From Halothiobacillus diazotrophicus (GTDB lineage Bacteria; Pseudomonadota; Gammaproteobacteria; Halothiobacillales; Halothiobacillaceae): a DNA stretch of 64,000 bases. Of this stretch, positions 9,414 to 17,929 are shown in pieces (within the stretch, counting starts at the first letter, position 1; each line of letters begins with the position of its first letter). The notes under the pieces were generated by a model. It did not search any database, was not told the origin of the DNA, and saw only the letters and a list, made by a program, of their open reading frames with translations. The DNA lies in assembly GCF_001663815.1 (NCBI RefSeq), contig NZ_CP016027.1:1302001-1366000 (forward strand), given 5' to 3'. The position numbers were made by a program, and so were the translations under genes.

Positions 9414-10787
9414 ATGACCTTCCTGCTTGTGCTCATGGTGCTTGCCGTATTCGGCGCACTGATGCTCGGCTACCCCGTGGCCTTCACCCTCGCCGGCGTC
9501 GCGCTGATCTTCGCGGCCATCGGTTCGGCCCTGGGCCAGTTCGATGCCAGCCTGCTCCCGGCCATTCCGAACCGTGTGTTCGGCATCATCAACAACCCGC
9601 TGCTGGTGGCGGTGCCGCTGTTCGTCCTGATGGGCGTGCTGCTGGAAAAGGCCAAGGTAGCCGAGGAACTGCTGGAGAACATGACTGCACTGTTCGGCGC
9701 GAAACCCGGCGGCCTGGGCTTCTCGGTGATCGTGGTGGGTGCGATTCTCGCCGCCAGCACCGGCATCGTCGGTGCCACCGTCGTCACACTCGGCCTGATC
9801 GCCCTGCCGGCGATGATCAAGCGCGGCTACGACGTCCGCTACGCCACCGGCACGGTCTGCGCCTCCGGGACCCTCGGCCAGATCATCCCCCCGTCCCTGA
9901 TCCTCGTCCTGCTGGGCGATCAGCTGAGCGCCGCCTACACCCAGGCGCAGCTCCAGCAGGGCATCTTCGCGCCGAAGACCGTGAGCGTCGGCGATCTGTT
10001 CATGGGTGCCCTGGTGCCCGGCCTGCTGCTGGTTGCCGCCTATCTGCTCTACACGCTCTATCTGGCCCTGCGGCATCCGGATCGCGTGCCGGGACTCAGC
10101 GCCGCCGAGGTTCGCGAACGTCCGCACTGGGGGCGTCTGCTCGCCGCCCTGCTTCCGGCACTGGGGCTGATCGTGGCCGTGCTCGGCTCCATCATGACCG
10201 GCATCGCCTCGCCCACCGAAGCGGCCGCCGTCGGTGCCGTCGGCGCGCTGCTCCTCACGCTGGCCAAGCGGCGCATGACCTGGGCGCTCCTGTTCGAATC
10301 GGCCCGCGCCACCCTGCGCGTCACCGCCATGGTCTTCATGATCTTCATCGGTGCCTCGATCTTCTCCCTGGTCTTCCGCGGATTCGGTGGCGACAGCACC
10401 ATCTCCGCCTTGCTCACCGGCCTGCCGGGCGGCGAATTGACCGCGCTGGCGATCGTGATGCTCGTCATGTTCCTGCTCGGGTTCATTCTCGACTTCATCG
10501 AAATCACGTTCGTCGTGGTGCCGATCGTGGCTCCGGCCCTGCTCATGCTCGGTATCGACCCCGTCTGGCTGGGCATCCTGTTCGCGCTCAACCTGCAAAC
10601 GAGCTTCCTGACGCCGCCGTTCGGTTTCACCCTGTTCTACCTGCGCGGCGTGGCGCCCGCAGAAGTACAGACCACCGACATGTACCGGGGCGTCCTGCCC
10701 TTCATTGCCATCCAGCTGCTCGTGATTGCCCTGATCGCGGCCTTCCCCGCCATCGCCACCGGACTGCCGCACTGGCTTCATGGCTGA
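9414..10787 (+). CDS. TRAP transporter large permease (DctM family)
   Basis: A 457-residue, very hydrophobic protein with about a dozen membrane helices and the DctM pattern, including GYPVAFTLAGVALIFA near the N-terminus, AASTGIVGATVVTLGLIALP, SGTLGQIIPPSLILVL and LQTSFLTPPFGFTLFYLRG. It forms the ion-coupled transport channel with DctQ. Its last 8 bp overlap the start of dusB. The length is somewhat above the roughly 425 residues common for DctM, as in members annotated as mannitol/chloroaromatic-type TRAP permeases, but substrate is not predictable from the permease alone. Confidence 0.94.
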   Translation: MTFLLVLMVLAVFGALMLGYPVAFTLAGVALIFAAIGSALGQFDASLLPAIPNRVFGIINNPLLVAVPLFVLMGVLLEKAKVAEELLENMTALFGAKPGGLGFSVIVVGAILAASTGIVGATVVTLGLIALPAMIKRGYDVRYATGTVCASGTLGQIIPPSLILVLLGDQLSAAYTQAQLQQGIFAPKTVSVGDLFMGALVPGLLLVAAYLLYTLYLALRHPDRVPGLSAAEVRERPHWGRLLAALLPALGLIVAVLGSIMTGIASPTEAAAVGAVGALLLTLAKRRMTWALLFESARATLRVTAMVFMIFIGASIFSLVFRGFGGDSTISALLTGLPGGELTALAIVMLVMFLLGFILDFIEITFVVVPIVAPALLMLGIDPVWLGILFALNLQTSFLTPPFGFTLFYLRGVAPAEVQTTDMYRGVLPFIAIQLLVIALIAAFPAIATGLPHWLHG

Positions 10788-11817
10788 GTCTTCCATCCAG
10801 AATCTGACGCCCATCACCCTGACCGGACGCAAGGGTACGCCGGTGATCATCGACCCACCCATTGCCCTCGCCCCGATGGCTGGCGTGTCCGATCGGCCGT
10901 TCCGACAGCTCTGTCGGCAAATGGGCGCGGGCCTCGTGATCACCGAGATGGTGAGCGCCAAACCCGAACTGAGAGATACGGCCAAGAGTCGCCTGCGGCA
11001 GATCGACGCGCGCGATCCGGAACCGCGCGCCGTCCAGTTGCTCGGCAACGAACCCGACGATCTTGCGGCCGCTGCGCGGGACGCAGTGGCGCAAGGTGCC
11101 CAGATGATCGATCTGAATCTCGGGTGCCCTGCCAAGAAGGTGTGCAAGAAGGCCGCCGGTTCCGCGCTGATGGCCGAACCCGATACCGTGGCCCGGCTGC
11201 TGGACGCCCTGGTGGCGGCCGTCGACTGCCCGGTGAGTTTGAAAATGCGCACCGGACCGGACCGTAATCGGCGCAATGCCGTAGCCATCGCACGCATCGC
11301 CGAACAGGCCGGGCTTTCGATGCTGAGCATCCATGGCCGGACCCGCGCCGATCGTTACGAAGGCGAAGCCGAATACGACACCATCGCCGCCGTCGTCGAT
11401 GCGGTATCGATTCCCGTACTGGCCAATGGAGACATCACCTCGCCGGAAAAGGCGCGTGTCGTTCTGTCTCAGACGGGTGCAGCCGGCATCATGATCGGCC
11501 GCGGGGCGTTCGGACAACCCTGGCTATTCGCGGCCTTACGGGCCGAACTCATCGAGCATCGGCCCTATTCCCCCCCCGATCTAACCGAGCGATTCGAAAT
11601 CGTGCAGAAGCAATTCGAAAATATCTATGAACACTATGGGGCATCATTAGGAATTCGAATTACCCGAAAGCATCTAGGCTGGTATGCTGAGCCCCTTCAC
11701 ATTGACGACAAGGAACGTGCGGTGTTCAACGAGCTCGATCATCCCGACCTGCAACGTCAATGGCTGACCCGCCAGGCAGCCAAAGCGGCCGATTCGTCTT
11801 GTTCCCAACCAGCCTGA
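10780..11817 (+). CDS. dusB: tRNA-dihydrouridine synthase B
   Basis: A 345-residue FMN-dependent tRNA-dihydrouridine synthase. The flavin-binding start ALAPMAGVSDRPFR, the catalytic cysteine in NLGCPAKKVCKKAAGSAL, SLKMRTGPD, IHGRTRADRYEGEAEY and the phosphate-binding GIMIGRGAFGQPW are all present. It reduces uridines in the tRNA D-loop. Its immediate position before fis is the classic gammaproteobacterial dusB-fis arrangement. Here the operon also extends upstream through the TRAP permease and thrB, with an 8-bp overlap. Confidence 0.97.
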   Translation: MAESSIQNLTPITLTGRKGTPVIIDPPIALAPMAGVSDRPFRQLCRQMGAGLVITEMVSAKPELRDTAKSRLRQIDARDPEPRAVQLLGNEPDDLAAAARDAVAQGAQMIDLNLGCPAKKVCKKAAGSALMAEPDTVARLLDALVAAVDCPVSLKMRTGPDRNRRNAVAIARIAEQAGLSMLSIHGRTRADRYEGEAEYDTIAAVVDAVSIPVLANGDITSPEKARVVLSQTGAAGIMIGRGAFGQPWLFAALRAELIEHRPYSPPDLTERFEIVQKQFENIYEHYGASLGIRITRKHLGWYAEPLHIDDKERAVFNELDHPDLQRQWLTRQAAKAADSSCSQPA

Positions 11818-11828
11818 TTAGAAAAAAT

Positions 11829-12212
11829 ATGACAGCTGAACACGCCCTCGCCGATCAACCGCCCTCATATACCAATGGCTATACCAATGGCCACCGATAC
11901 TGGCTTACCGCCGAGTCGGAGCAGGATGAAAGCGCTCCGGCCGGCACAGCCGAATCGGCAGAACCCGCCTGCGACAATCCCGTCCAACACGCCGTCCGTG
12001 CTGCATTGGAAGCGCTATGGGAAACCCTGGAAGGCGATCAACCCAACAACCTCTACGATCTCGTGATCTCGCAAATCGAGCGCCCCTTGCTGGAAACGGC
12101 CATGCTGCGCTGCGGGCAAAACCAATCCAAGGCGGCCGAGTGTCTTGGCATCAACCGCAGCACCCTGCGCAAGAAACTCCGCCAGCACCGTCTGATCGAT
12201 ACGAACGACTGA
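11829..12212 (+). CDS. fis: Nucleoid-associated regulator Fis
   Basis: A 127-residue protein; the common length is about 98. The C-terminal half is clear Fis: LYDLVISQIERPLLE followed by the helix-turn-helix NQSKAAECLGINRSTLRKKL. The N-terminal extension holds a perfect 12-bp tandem duplication at 11868-11891 that encodes the tetrapeptide YTNG twice. ATG 11829 lies 11 bp after the dusB stop, following an A-rich stretch. Fis organises the nucleoid and activates rRNA and many other promoters. Confidence 0.95.
   Translation: MTAEHALADQPPSYTNGYTNGHRYWLTAESEQDESAPAGTAESAEPACDNPVQHAVRAALEALWETLEGDQPNNLYDLVISQIERPLLETAMLRCGQNQSKAAECLGINRSTLRKKLRQHRLIDTND
11868..11891 (+). repeat. 12-bp in-frame tandem duplication in fis
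   Basis: Two exact copies of TATACCAATGGC sit side by side within the fis N-terminal extension and add one extra YTNG unit. The repeat keeps the reading frame. It looks like a replication-slippage product in the non-conserved part of the gene. Confidence 0.85.
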
Positions 12213-12221
12213 GACTCACCC

Positions 12222-12242
12222 GCGCTCGATCCCCACGAGCGC
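12222..12242 (+). terminator. Possible fis terminator hairpin
   Basis: A perfect 7-bp inverted repeat, GCGCTCG and CGAGCGC around a 7-nt loop, lies 10 bp after the fis stop. No U-tract follows directly, so an intrinsic terminator is only a possibility. The neighbouring gene appears to have its own promoter at 12282-12310. Confidence 0.35.
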
Positions 12243-12281
12243 ATCCCGCACACGATGAATGAGCGGGCACACACGTTGCTC

Positions 12282-12310
12282 TTTTCAGTTGCTGAAAAAC
12301 ACGGTATAAG
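12282..12310 (+). promoter_or_regulatory. Sigma-70-like promoter for the 64-residue protein gene
   Basis: TTTTCA (4 of 6 to the -35 consensus), a 17-bp spacer and TATAAG (5 of 6 to the -10 consensus) lie 32 bp before the start codon. Read by eye. Confidence 0.5.
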
Positions 12311-12342
12311 GCTGCAAAATTTTCATTTGCGGAGATGCTGAA

Positions 12343-12537
12343 ATGAGCAATGACGACGATCTGAACGAACTCGACGAACATTGGGAAGAAGAGGATAACG
12401 ACGACAATGTTGGCGACGCCATCGCGCCCAATGCGACGGACAAGACCAAACCGGCGGATTCGAAGGACTCCCGCCGCCGCCTCGAAGCGCTGCTGGAACA
12501 ACAGCGGATCAAACGCGAAATCGACGACATCTTCTGA
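12343..12537 (+). CDS. Small acidic protein, PA3496-like
   Basis: A 64-residue protein with a strongly acidic N-terminal half (DDDLNELDEHWEEEDNDD) and a basic/helical C-terminus ending RRRLEALLEQQRIKREIDDIF with its Arg-rich helix and acidic tail. That C-terminal pattern resembles the PA3496-type small proteins of gammaproteobacteria, for which no firm function is known to me. A GGAG element sits 9 bp before the ATG and a plausible promoter lies just upstream, so it is very likely a real gene. It is convergent with ugd. Confidence 0.68.
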   Translation: MSNDDDLNELDEHWEEEDNDDNVGDAIAPNATDKTKPADSKDSRRRLEALLEQQRIKREIDDIF

Positions 12538-12628
12538 TTCCAGCTACAGGCCGAACTGGCTGAACTGCCCCCTCAGTGCCGGCCGGATCAAGGGACTCGC
12601 CTAGGCCGCCGCCACGACGACCGTGTTG

Positions 12629-13975
12629 CTACGGACGATCCACACTCAATCCCCGACCGATGCCGTAATACCGCCAACCCTGTTCCGCTAGCCGCTGCGG
12701 ATCGTAGACGTTGCGGCCATCGAAAATCGTTTTCTCTCGCAGGGATTCGGCCATCAGGGCAAAATCCGGCGCGCGGAACGACTTCCACTCCGTGCATACG
12801 ATCAGGGCATCTGCCCCTTTCAGCGCCGCATCGCGCGTTCCGCATAGCATCAGGTCGTCACGCTGACCGTAGATGCGCTGCGTCTCTTCCATCGCCTCAG
12901 GGTCGAAAGCCTGCACCCGCGCACCGGCTGCCCACAGCGCTTCCATCACGACCCGCGACGGTGCCGCGCGCATGTCATCCGTATTCGGTTTGAAGGCCAG
13001 CCCCCACAAGGCAAACGTCTTGCCGGCCAAGGCCGCCGCCCCGCCGTAATGCCGCTGGATCAGGTCGATCAGTCGGGATTTCTGGCGGTTGTTCACCGCC
13101 TCCACGGCATCGAGCAGCGTGGCCTCGTAGCCGACTTCTCGCGCCGTGCGGTGCAAAGCCTGCACGTCCTTCGGGAAGCACGAACCGCCGTACCCGCAGC
13201 CGGGATAGATGAAGTGATAACCGATCCGTGGATCGGAACCGATGCCGATCCGTACCTGTTCGATGTCCGCGCCGAGCCGCTCGGCCAGGTTCGCGAGTTC
13301 GTTCATGAAGCTGATCTTGGTGGCCAGCATGGCATTGGCCGCGTATTTGGTCAGTTCGGCGGAACGCAGATCCATGACGAGCATCCGGTCGTGGTTCCGA
13401 TTGAACGGCGCATAGAGCTCGCGCATCAGCCGCTCGCTATGGGGGTCGGTCGTCCCCACGATGATGCGATCCGGTTTCATGAAATCGTTGACGGCCGCGC
13501 CTTCCTTCAGGAACTCAGGATTGGACACGACGTCGAAAGTCAGCGACAACCCACGCTGGTCCAACTGCCCCTGGACCTCCGCCCGCACCTGATCGCCCGT
13601 GCCGACGGGCACGGTGGACTTGTTCACCACGACCTTGGACGTGGTCATGTGGGCGCCGATGGAACGGGCGACGGCACGGACGTACTGCAGATCCGCCGAA
13701 CCATCCTCATCCGGCGGCGTGCCCACCGCGATGAACTGAATGTCACCGAACGCGACGCCTTCGGCCGCATCGGTCGTGAATGCCAGCCGGCCGCTCGCAT
13801 GATTCTCTCGCACAATAGGTTCGAGCCCCGGTTCGTAGATCGGGATGATCCCTTGCTTGAGGCGCTCAACCTTGCCCTGGTCGACATCCACGCACAGGAC
13901 GTTGTGCCCGACTTCCGCCAGACAAGCCCCCGTGACAAGCCCGACGTAGCCGGTACCGAAAATCGTGATCTTCAT
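12629..13975 (-). CDS. ugd: UDP-glucose 6-dehydrogenase
   Basis: A 448-residue NAD-dependent enzyme that oxidises UDP-glucose to UDP-glucuronate for polysaccharide or lipid A modification. The N-terminal Rossmann motif is [13 protein letters not shown]. The catalytic cysteine is in [11 protein letters not shown], and the lysine of the active site is in [16 protein letters not shown]. The length is normal. It is the last gene of the leftward hemL-glmS-darP-ugd series and is preceded by an 84-bp spacer that carries a 12-bp tandem repeat. Confidence 0.96.
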   Translation of the reverse strand: MKITIFGTGYVGLVTGACLAEVGHNVLCVDVDQGKVERLKQGIIPIYEPGLEPIVRENHASGRLAFTTDAAEGVAFGDIQFIAVGTPPDEDGSADLQYVRAVARSIGAHMTTSKVVVNKSTVPVGTGDQVRAEVQGQLDQRGLSLTFDVVSNPEFLKEGAAVNDFMKPDRIIVGTTDPHSERLMRELYAPFNRNHDRMLVMDLRSAELTKYAANAMLATKISFMNELANLAERLGADIEQVRIGIGSDPRIGYHFIYPGCGYGGSCFPKDVQALHRTAREVGYEATLLDAVEAVNNRQKSRLIDLIQRHYGGAAALAGKTFALWGLAFKPNTDDMRAAPSRVVMEALWAAGARVQAFDPEAMEETQRIYGQRDDLMLCGTRDAALKGADALIVCTEWKSFRAPDFALMAESLREKTIFDGRNVYDPQRLAEQGWRYYGIGRGLSVDRP

Positions 13976-13995
13976 GATGAGTCAGTCCTGAAAAG

Positions 13996-14040
13996 CCTGT
14001 GAAATAACCTGTGAAATAACCTGTGAAATAACCTGTGAAT
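13996..14040 (-). repeat. 12-bp tandem repeat in the ugd leader
   Basis: Three exact copies of CCTGTGAAATAA (plus strand) occupy 13996-14031, and a partial fourth copy (CCTGTGAA) follows at 14032-14039. On the coding strand the unit is TTATTTCACAGG. The array sits between the darP stop and the ugd start, with a possible AGGA ribosome-binding site just downstream of it. Copy number could vary by slippage and change the leader length. Confidence 0.9.
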
Positions 14041-14059
14041 TCGTGGGTGGTTCGATGAA

Positions 14060-14623
14060 TCAGTCGGTCTCGGACGAATGGGCCAGCACGTCGCGGACGA
14101 AGCGGTACAGTTCTCGGTAATAGCGGGGCGGCTTCTGCTCGGCCTGCTCCTTGGCCACCTGCCGAAGCAGCTGCCGCAAGGCCTGCACATCCGTACCGGG
14201 ATTGGCCGCAACGAAGGCGGTCACGGCATCGGGGCCCGACTCGAGCAAACGGGTTCGCCACTGCTCGCTCTCGTGCATCAGGCGGACGTTGTGTGGTGCG
14301 TCGGGGTCGACCAATGCCAGTTGCCGCTCGATCTCGTCTACCTCATGTTGACGCATGAGTTTGCCGATGTACTGGAAATGCCGCTTTCGCGCGCCGTGGG
14401 CGGTAATGCTCCGGGCTTCCTTCAATGCCGCCATCAAGGCGTCGGACAAAGGGAAATTCGCCAGCTGCGCCGGTTCGAGTTCGGCCAGGCGTTCGCCGAG
14501 GTCGCGGGCGGCGTGCGCTTCGCGCTTGCGCTCGGACTTGCTGATCTCGCCGACATCCTCCTCGGGCGGGGACAGATCATGAGGCGCATCGGCCGGTACG
14601 GAAAAGGAACGACGGTCACTCAT
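14060..14623 (-). CDS. darP: Ribosome-associated protein DarP (YjgA, DUF615)
   Basis: A 187-residue DUF615 protein. It has the family pattern SKSERKREAHAARDLGERL near the N-terminus, then RKRHFQYIGKLMR and a Gln/Lys-rich C-terminal helix ending in the tyrosine-containing YYRELYRFVRD segment. DarP associates with the 50S subunit during late assembly. It follows glmS by 11 bp, which contain a four-codon minicistron made by a 15-bp duplication of its own start region. Confidence 0.92.
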   Translation of the reverse strand: MSDRRSFSVPADAPHDLSPPEEDVGEISKSERKREAHAARDLGERLAELEPAQLANFPLSDALMAALKEARSITAHGARKRHFQYIGKLMRQHEVDEIERQLALVDPDAPHNVRLMHESEQWRTRLLESGPDAVTAFVAANPGTDVQALRQLLRQVAKEQAEQKPPRYYRELYRFVRDVLAHSSETD

Positions 14624-14638
14624 TCAACGGCCACTCAT
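14624..14638 (-). other. Four-codon minicistron between glmS and darP
   Basis: ATG 14638-14636 overlaps the glmS stop as ATGA and reads Met-Ser-Gly-Arg to a TGA at 14626-14624. The darP ATG (14623-14621) follows with no gap and reads Met-Ser-Asp-Arg. The two 15-bp units are near-identical, so this is a small tandem duplication of the stop/start junction. It may let terminating ribosomes restart at darP. Whether it is translated is unknown. Confidence 0.5.
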
Positions 14639-16476
14639 TCGACGGTTACGGATTTGGCAAGGTTGCGCGGCTGATCCACGTCGGTCCCCTTCAGAACCGC
14701 GACGTGATAGGCCAGCAACTGCAGGGGGATATTGAAGATGATCGGCGCGGAGATGCGACCGACATGCGACGTGACCGGCAACACGTGCAGGCGTTCCTCG
14801 CTCGCGAGCGCCGTCCGCTCGTCGGCGAACACGAACAGTTCCGCACCACGCGCGGCCACCTCGGCCATGTTCGACTTGAGCTTCTCCAGCAGATCGTTCT
14901 GTGGCGCGATGGTAATCACCGGCATGTTCTCGTCGATCAGGGCCAAGGGGCCGTGCTTCAGTTCACCGGCCGGATAGCCCTCGGCATGGATATAGCTGAT
15001 TTCCTTGAGCTTCAGGGCACCCTCCAGGGCAATCGGGAACATGACGCCCCGCCCCAGGAACAGAGCATGCTGCTTGTCCACCAGCCGTTCCGCCAACGCG
15101 AGGATCGCGGAGTCGTGGGTCAGGGCCGCCTGGGCCAGAGCCGGGATCTTCTCCAGTCCGGCCACGATGCGCCGCTCGATTTCCTCGGAAAGCGTTCCCT
15201 GAACGCGCCCCATGGCCAGCAGCAGCAAGGCCAGCGACACGAGCTGGGTGGAAAAGGCCTTGGTGGACGCCACCGAAATCTCCGGTCCCGCGTGGGTCAT
15301 CAGCACGAGATCGGATTCCCGGACCAGCGACGATTCGGGCGCATTGCAGATTGCCAGGACAGGGACGTCCGGATGACGGCTCCGCACCATGCGCAAGGCT
15401 GCCAGGGTATCGGCCGTCTCCCCCGACTGGGAGAGCATCACCAGCAGCGTGTCCCGGCTAACGACCGGATTGCGGTAATGGAACTCGGAAGAGACTTCGA
15501 CGGACGTCGGCAGACCGAGGATATCCTCGAACCAGTAACGGGCCACCATGCCGGCATGATAGCTGGTGCCGCAGGCGACGATCTGGATCCGCGCCACATC
15601 GGCGAAGCGCGCCTCGGCGGTGACGCCAAACGCAGCCGGTAACACCCGGCCCTCGCTGATACGCCCTTCCAGGGTATCGGCGATGGCGCGGGGCTGTTCA
15701 TGGATTTCCTTCAGCATGAAATGCTTGAAGCCCCCGCGATCGGCGCTGTCGGCGCGCTGAGTGGACTCGTGAACCGGTCGCTCGACAGCCGCACCCTGCC
15801 GGTCGATGATCGTCCAATGGTCGCGAGTGAGGATCGCCCGATCCCCCTCGGCCAGATAGATGAATCGCTGGGTTACCGGCAGTAGTGCCAGGGCATCCGA
15901 GGCGGCAAACAACTCGCCGATGCCGACGCCGATGACGAGCGGGCTGCCCTGCCGCGCCACGAACAGGTGATCCGGGGCATCGGTCATGAGGATCGCCAGC
16001 GCAAAAGCGCCATGCAGGCGATCGAGCGTCGCATGGAAGGCCGCCGTCGGCGAGATGCCCTGCGCCAATTGGACATCGAGCATATGCGCAATTACTTCGG
16101 TATCCGTATCCGAGGAAAATGTCCGACCCTGCGCCTGCAACTCGGCGCGCAGTTCGGCATGATTCTCGATGATGCCGTTATGCACGACGGCCACCCGATC
16201 GCTGGCGATGTGCGGGTGCGCGTTACGCTCCGCCGGCACCCCATGGGTCGCCCAGCGGGTGTGCGCCACGCCAGACAGCCCGGGCAGACCATCCGCCCCG
16301 ATCCGCTCGGCCAGGGCGTCCACCTTGCCGACGGCACGGACGCAGGCCAGTTCGGACGGGTTCCGCAACACGGCCAGACCGGCCGAATCGTAACCGCGAT
16401 ATTCCAATCGACGCAGGCCCTCAAGCAGAATCGGCCAGACCGGTCGTTGCGCAATGGCCGCTACAATGCCGCACAT
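14635..16476 (-). CDS. glmS: Glutamine-fructose-6-phosphate aminotransferase (isomerizing)
   Basis: A 613-residue enzyme making glucosamine-6-phosphate, the first step to UDP-GlcNAc for peptidoglycan and LPS. The mature N-terminal catalytic cysteine follows Met1 (MCGIVAA). The class II glutaminase domain contains HTRWATHG and HNGIIENH. Two SIS domains (about 285-600) contain ACGTSYHAG and LVMLSQSGETADT. The C-terminus ends LAKSVTVE as in the family. It lies 23 bp after hemL. No glmS ribozyme signature was seen upstream, as expected for a gene internal to an operon. Confidence 0.98.
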   Translation of the reverse strand: MCGIVAAIAQRPVWPILLEGLRRLEYRGYDSAGLAVLRNPSELACVRAVGKVDALAERIGADGLPGLSGVAHTRWATHGVPAERNAHPHIASDRVAVVHNGIIENHAELRAELQAQGRTFSSDTDTEVIAHMLDVQLAQGISPTAAFHATLDRLHGAFALAILMTDAPDHLFVARQGSPLVIGVGIGELFAASDALALLPVTQRFIYLAEGDRAILTRDHWTIIDRQGAAVERPVHESTQRADSADRGGFKHFMLKEIHEQPRAIADTLEGRISEGRVLPAAFGVTAEARFADVARIQIVACGTSYHAGMVARYWFEDILGLPTSVEVSSEFHYRNPVVSRDTLLVMLSQSGETADTLAALRMVRSRHPDVPVLAICNAPESSLVRESDLVLMTHAGPEISVASTKAFSTQLVSLALLLLAMGRVQGTLSEEIERRIVAGLEKIPALAQAALTHDSAILALAERLVDKQHALFLGRGVMFPIALEGALKLKEISYIHAEGYPAGELKHGPLALIDENMPVITIAPQNDLLEKLKSNMAEVAARGAELFVFADERTALASEERLHVLPVTSHVGRISAPIIFNIPLQLLAYHVAVLKGTDVDQPRNLAKSVTVE

Positions 16477-16499
16477 AGAAGATTTCCCGAAATCACTGG

Positions 16500-17780
16500 T
16501 TAAAGAGCGCGCAGTACCCGCTCGGCCTGCGCGATGGTTTCGTCGATATCGGCATCCTGATGCGCCATCGAGACGAAACCGGCCTCATAGGCCGAAGGTG
16601 CCAGATACACGCCCGCGGCCAACATGCCATGGAAGAAGCGGTTGAACGCCTGCGTATCGCATTGCGTGGCCGCCTCATACGAGGTGACGGCAGACTGTTC
16701 GGTGAAGAAGATCCCGAACATGCCGCCGACCTGCTGGGTGATCAGCGGGACGCCGGCGGCCTGGGCGGCCTGGTTGAGACCGGTGCAGAGGCGTGTCGTC
16801 CGCTCGGTGAGCGTTTCGTAGAAACCCGGCGCCTGCAACAGGCGCAGGGTGGCGAGGCCCGCCGCCATGGCGACCGGATTGCCGGACAGCGTGCCTGCCT
16901 GATACACCGGCCCCAGTGGGGAGATGTGCGCCATGATCTCGCGCTTGCCGCCGAAGGCGCCCACCGGCATGCCGCCGCCGATGATCTTGCCCAGCGTCGT
17001 CAGATCCGGCGTGATGCCATACAGCGCCTGGGCGCCACCCATCGCCACGCGGAAGCCTGTCATGACCTCGTCGATGATCAGCACCGCACCGTACTCGTCG
17101 CAGACGGCCCGCAGTCCTTCGAGGAACCCCGGCACCGGCGGAATGCAGTTCATGTTCCCGGCCACCGGCTCGACGATGATTGCCGCGATCTCCTGCCCCA
17201 CCTCGGCGAACGTCGCGCGCACCTGCTCGATGTCGTTGTACGGTAGCGTGATGGTCAATTCGGCCAACGCCTTCGGCACGCCCGGCGAACTCGGCATGCC
17301 GAGCGTCAGAGCCCCCGAACCGGCCTTGACCAGTAGCGAATCCGAATGGCCGTGGTAATTGCCCTCGAATTTCACGATCCGGTCGCGCCCGGTGTAACCC
17401 CGCGCCAGACGGATCGCACTCATGGTCGCCTCGGTCCCCGACGAGGTCAGGCGCACCATCTCCATGGAAGGCACCATCGCGCAGATCAGATCCGCCATGT
17501 GGGTTTCCGCGACGGTCGGCGCCCCGTAGGAGAGGCCGTTCAACGCCGCCGATCGTACCGCCTCGATCACCTCCGGATGGGCATGCCCCAGGATCATCGG
17601 ACCCCAGGATCCGACATAATCGATATAACGCTGATCGTTCTCGTCCCAGAAATAGGCGCCCTGGGCCCGCTTCACGAAGACGGGATCACCGCCCACCGAG
17701 CGGAAGGCACGCACCGGCGAATTGACGCCGCCCGGAATGTGTTTCTGGGCGTGTTCAAACAGATCGTGATTACTGGACAT
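16500..17780 (-). CDS. hemL: Glutamate-1-semialdehyde 2,1-aminomutase
   Basis: A 426-residue PLP enzyme forming 5-aminolevulinate in the C5 haem pathway. It shows the start [19 protein letters not shown], the substrate-binding [27 protein letters not shown] and the PLP lysine in [18 protein letters not shown]. The length is typical. It is the first gene of the leftward hemL-glmS-darP-ugd group; its 150-bp upstream gap holds a TATAAT-like -10 and three phased GCCCATT repeats. Confidence 0.97.
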   Translation of the reverse strand: MSSNHDLFEHAQKHIPGGVNSPVRAFRSVGGDPVFVKRAQGAYFWDENDQRYIDYVGSWGPMILGHAHPEVIEAVRSAALNGLSYGAPTVAETHMADLICAMVPSMEMVRLTSSGTEATMSAIRLARGYTGRDRIVKFEGNYHGHSDSLLVKAGSGALTLGMPSSPGVPKALAELTITLPYNDIEQVRATFAEVGQEIAAIIVEPVAGNMNCIPPVPGFLEGLRAVCDEYGAVLIIDEVMTGFRVAMGGAQALYGITPDLTTLGKIIGGGMPVGAFGGKREIMAHISPLGPVYQAGTLSGNPVAMAAGLATLRLLQAPGFYETLTERTTRLCTGLNQAAQAAGVPLITQQVGGMFGIFFTEQSAVTSYEAATQCDTQAFNRFFHGMLAAGVYLAPSAYEAGFVSMAHQDADIDETIAQAERVLRAL

Positions 17781-17800
17781 GGACGGGACTCTCGTACTTC

Positions 17801-17849
17801 AAATGGGCGAAAATGGGCACCAGCAGGCGTGGAATGGGCAAGGATTATA
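17801..17849 (-). promoter_or_regulatory. hemL leader: -10 element and phased repeats
   Basis: On the coding strand a perfect TATAAT lies at plus-strand 17844-17849, about 65 bp before the hemL start; no good -35 hexamer is visible at 16-18 bp. Between it and the gene the heptamer AATGGGC (plus strand) occurs at 17802, 17812 and 17833, spaced 10 and 21 bp, so on one face of the helix. This could be a regulator site overlapping the transcribed leader. No known regulator is recognised. Confidence 0.4.
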
Positions 17850-17929
17850 ACCGACCACACCGGCGAACACCGTATGCCGTGTCGAATGCGCGATGCCTCG
17901 GGCAGGTGGCCGCGGGACGGACAGGCAAG

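Noticed and set aside
13866-14261. Open frame with repeated TGYF units across the darP-ugd junction
   Set aside because: It overlaps both real genes in another frame. The repeats come from the 12-bp DNA array in the spacer.
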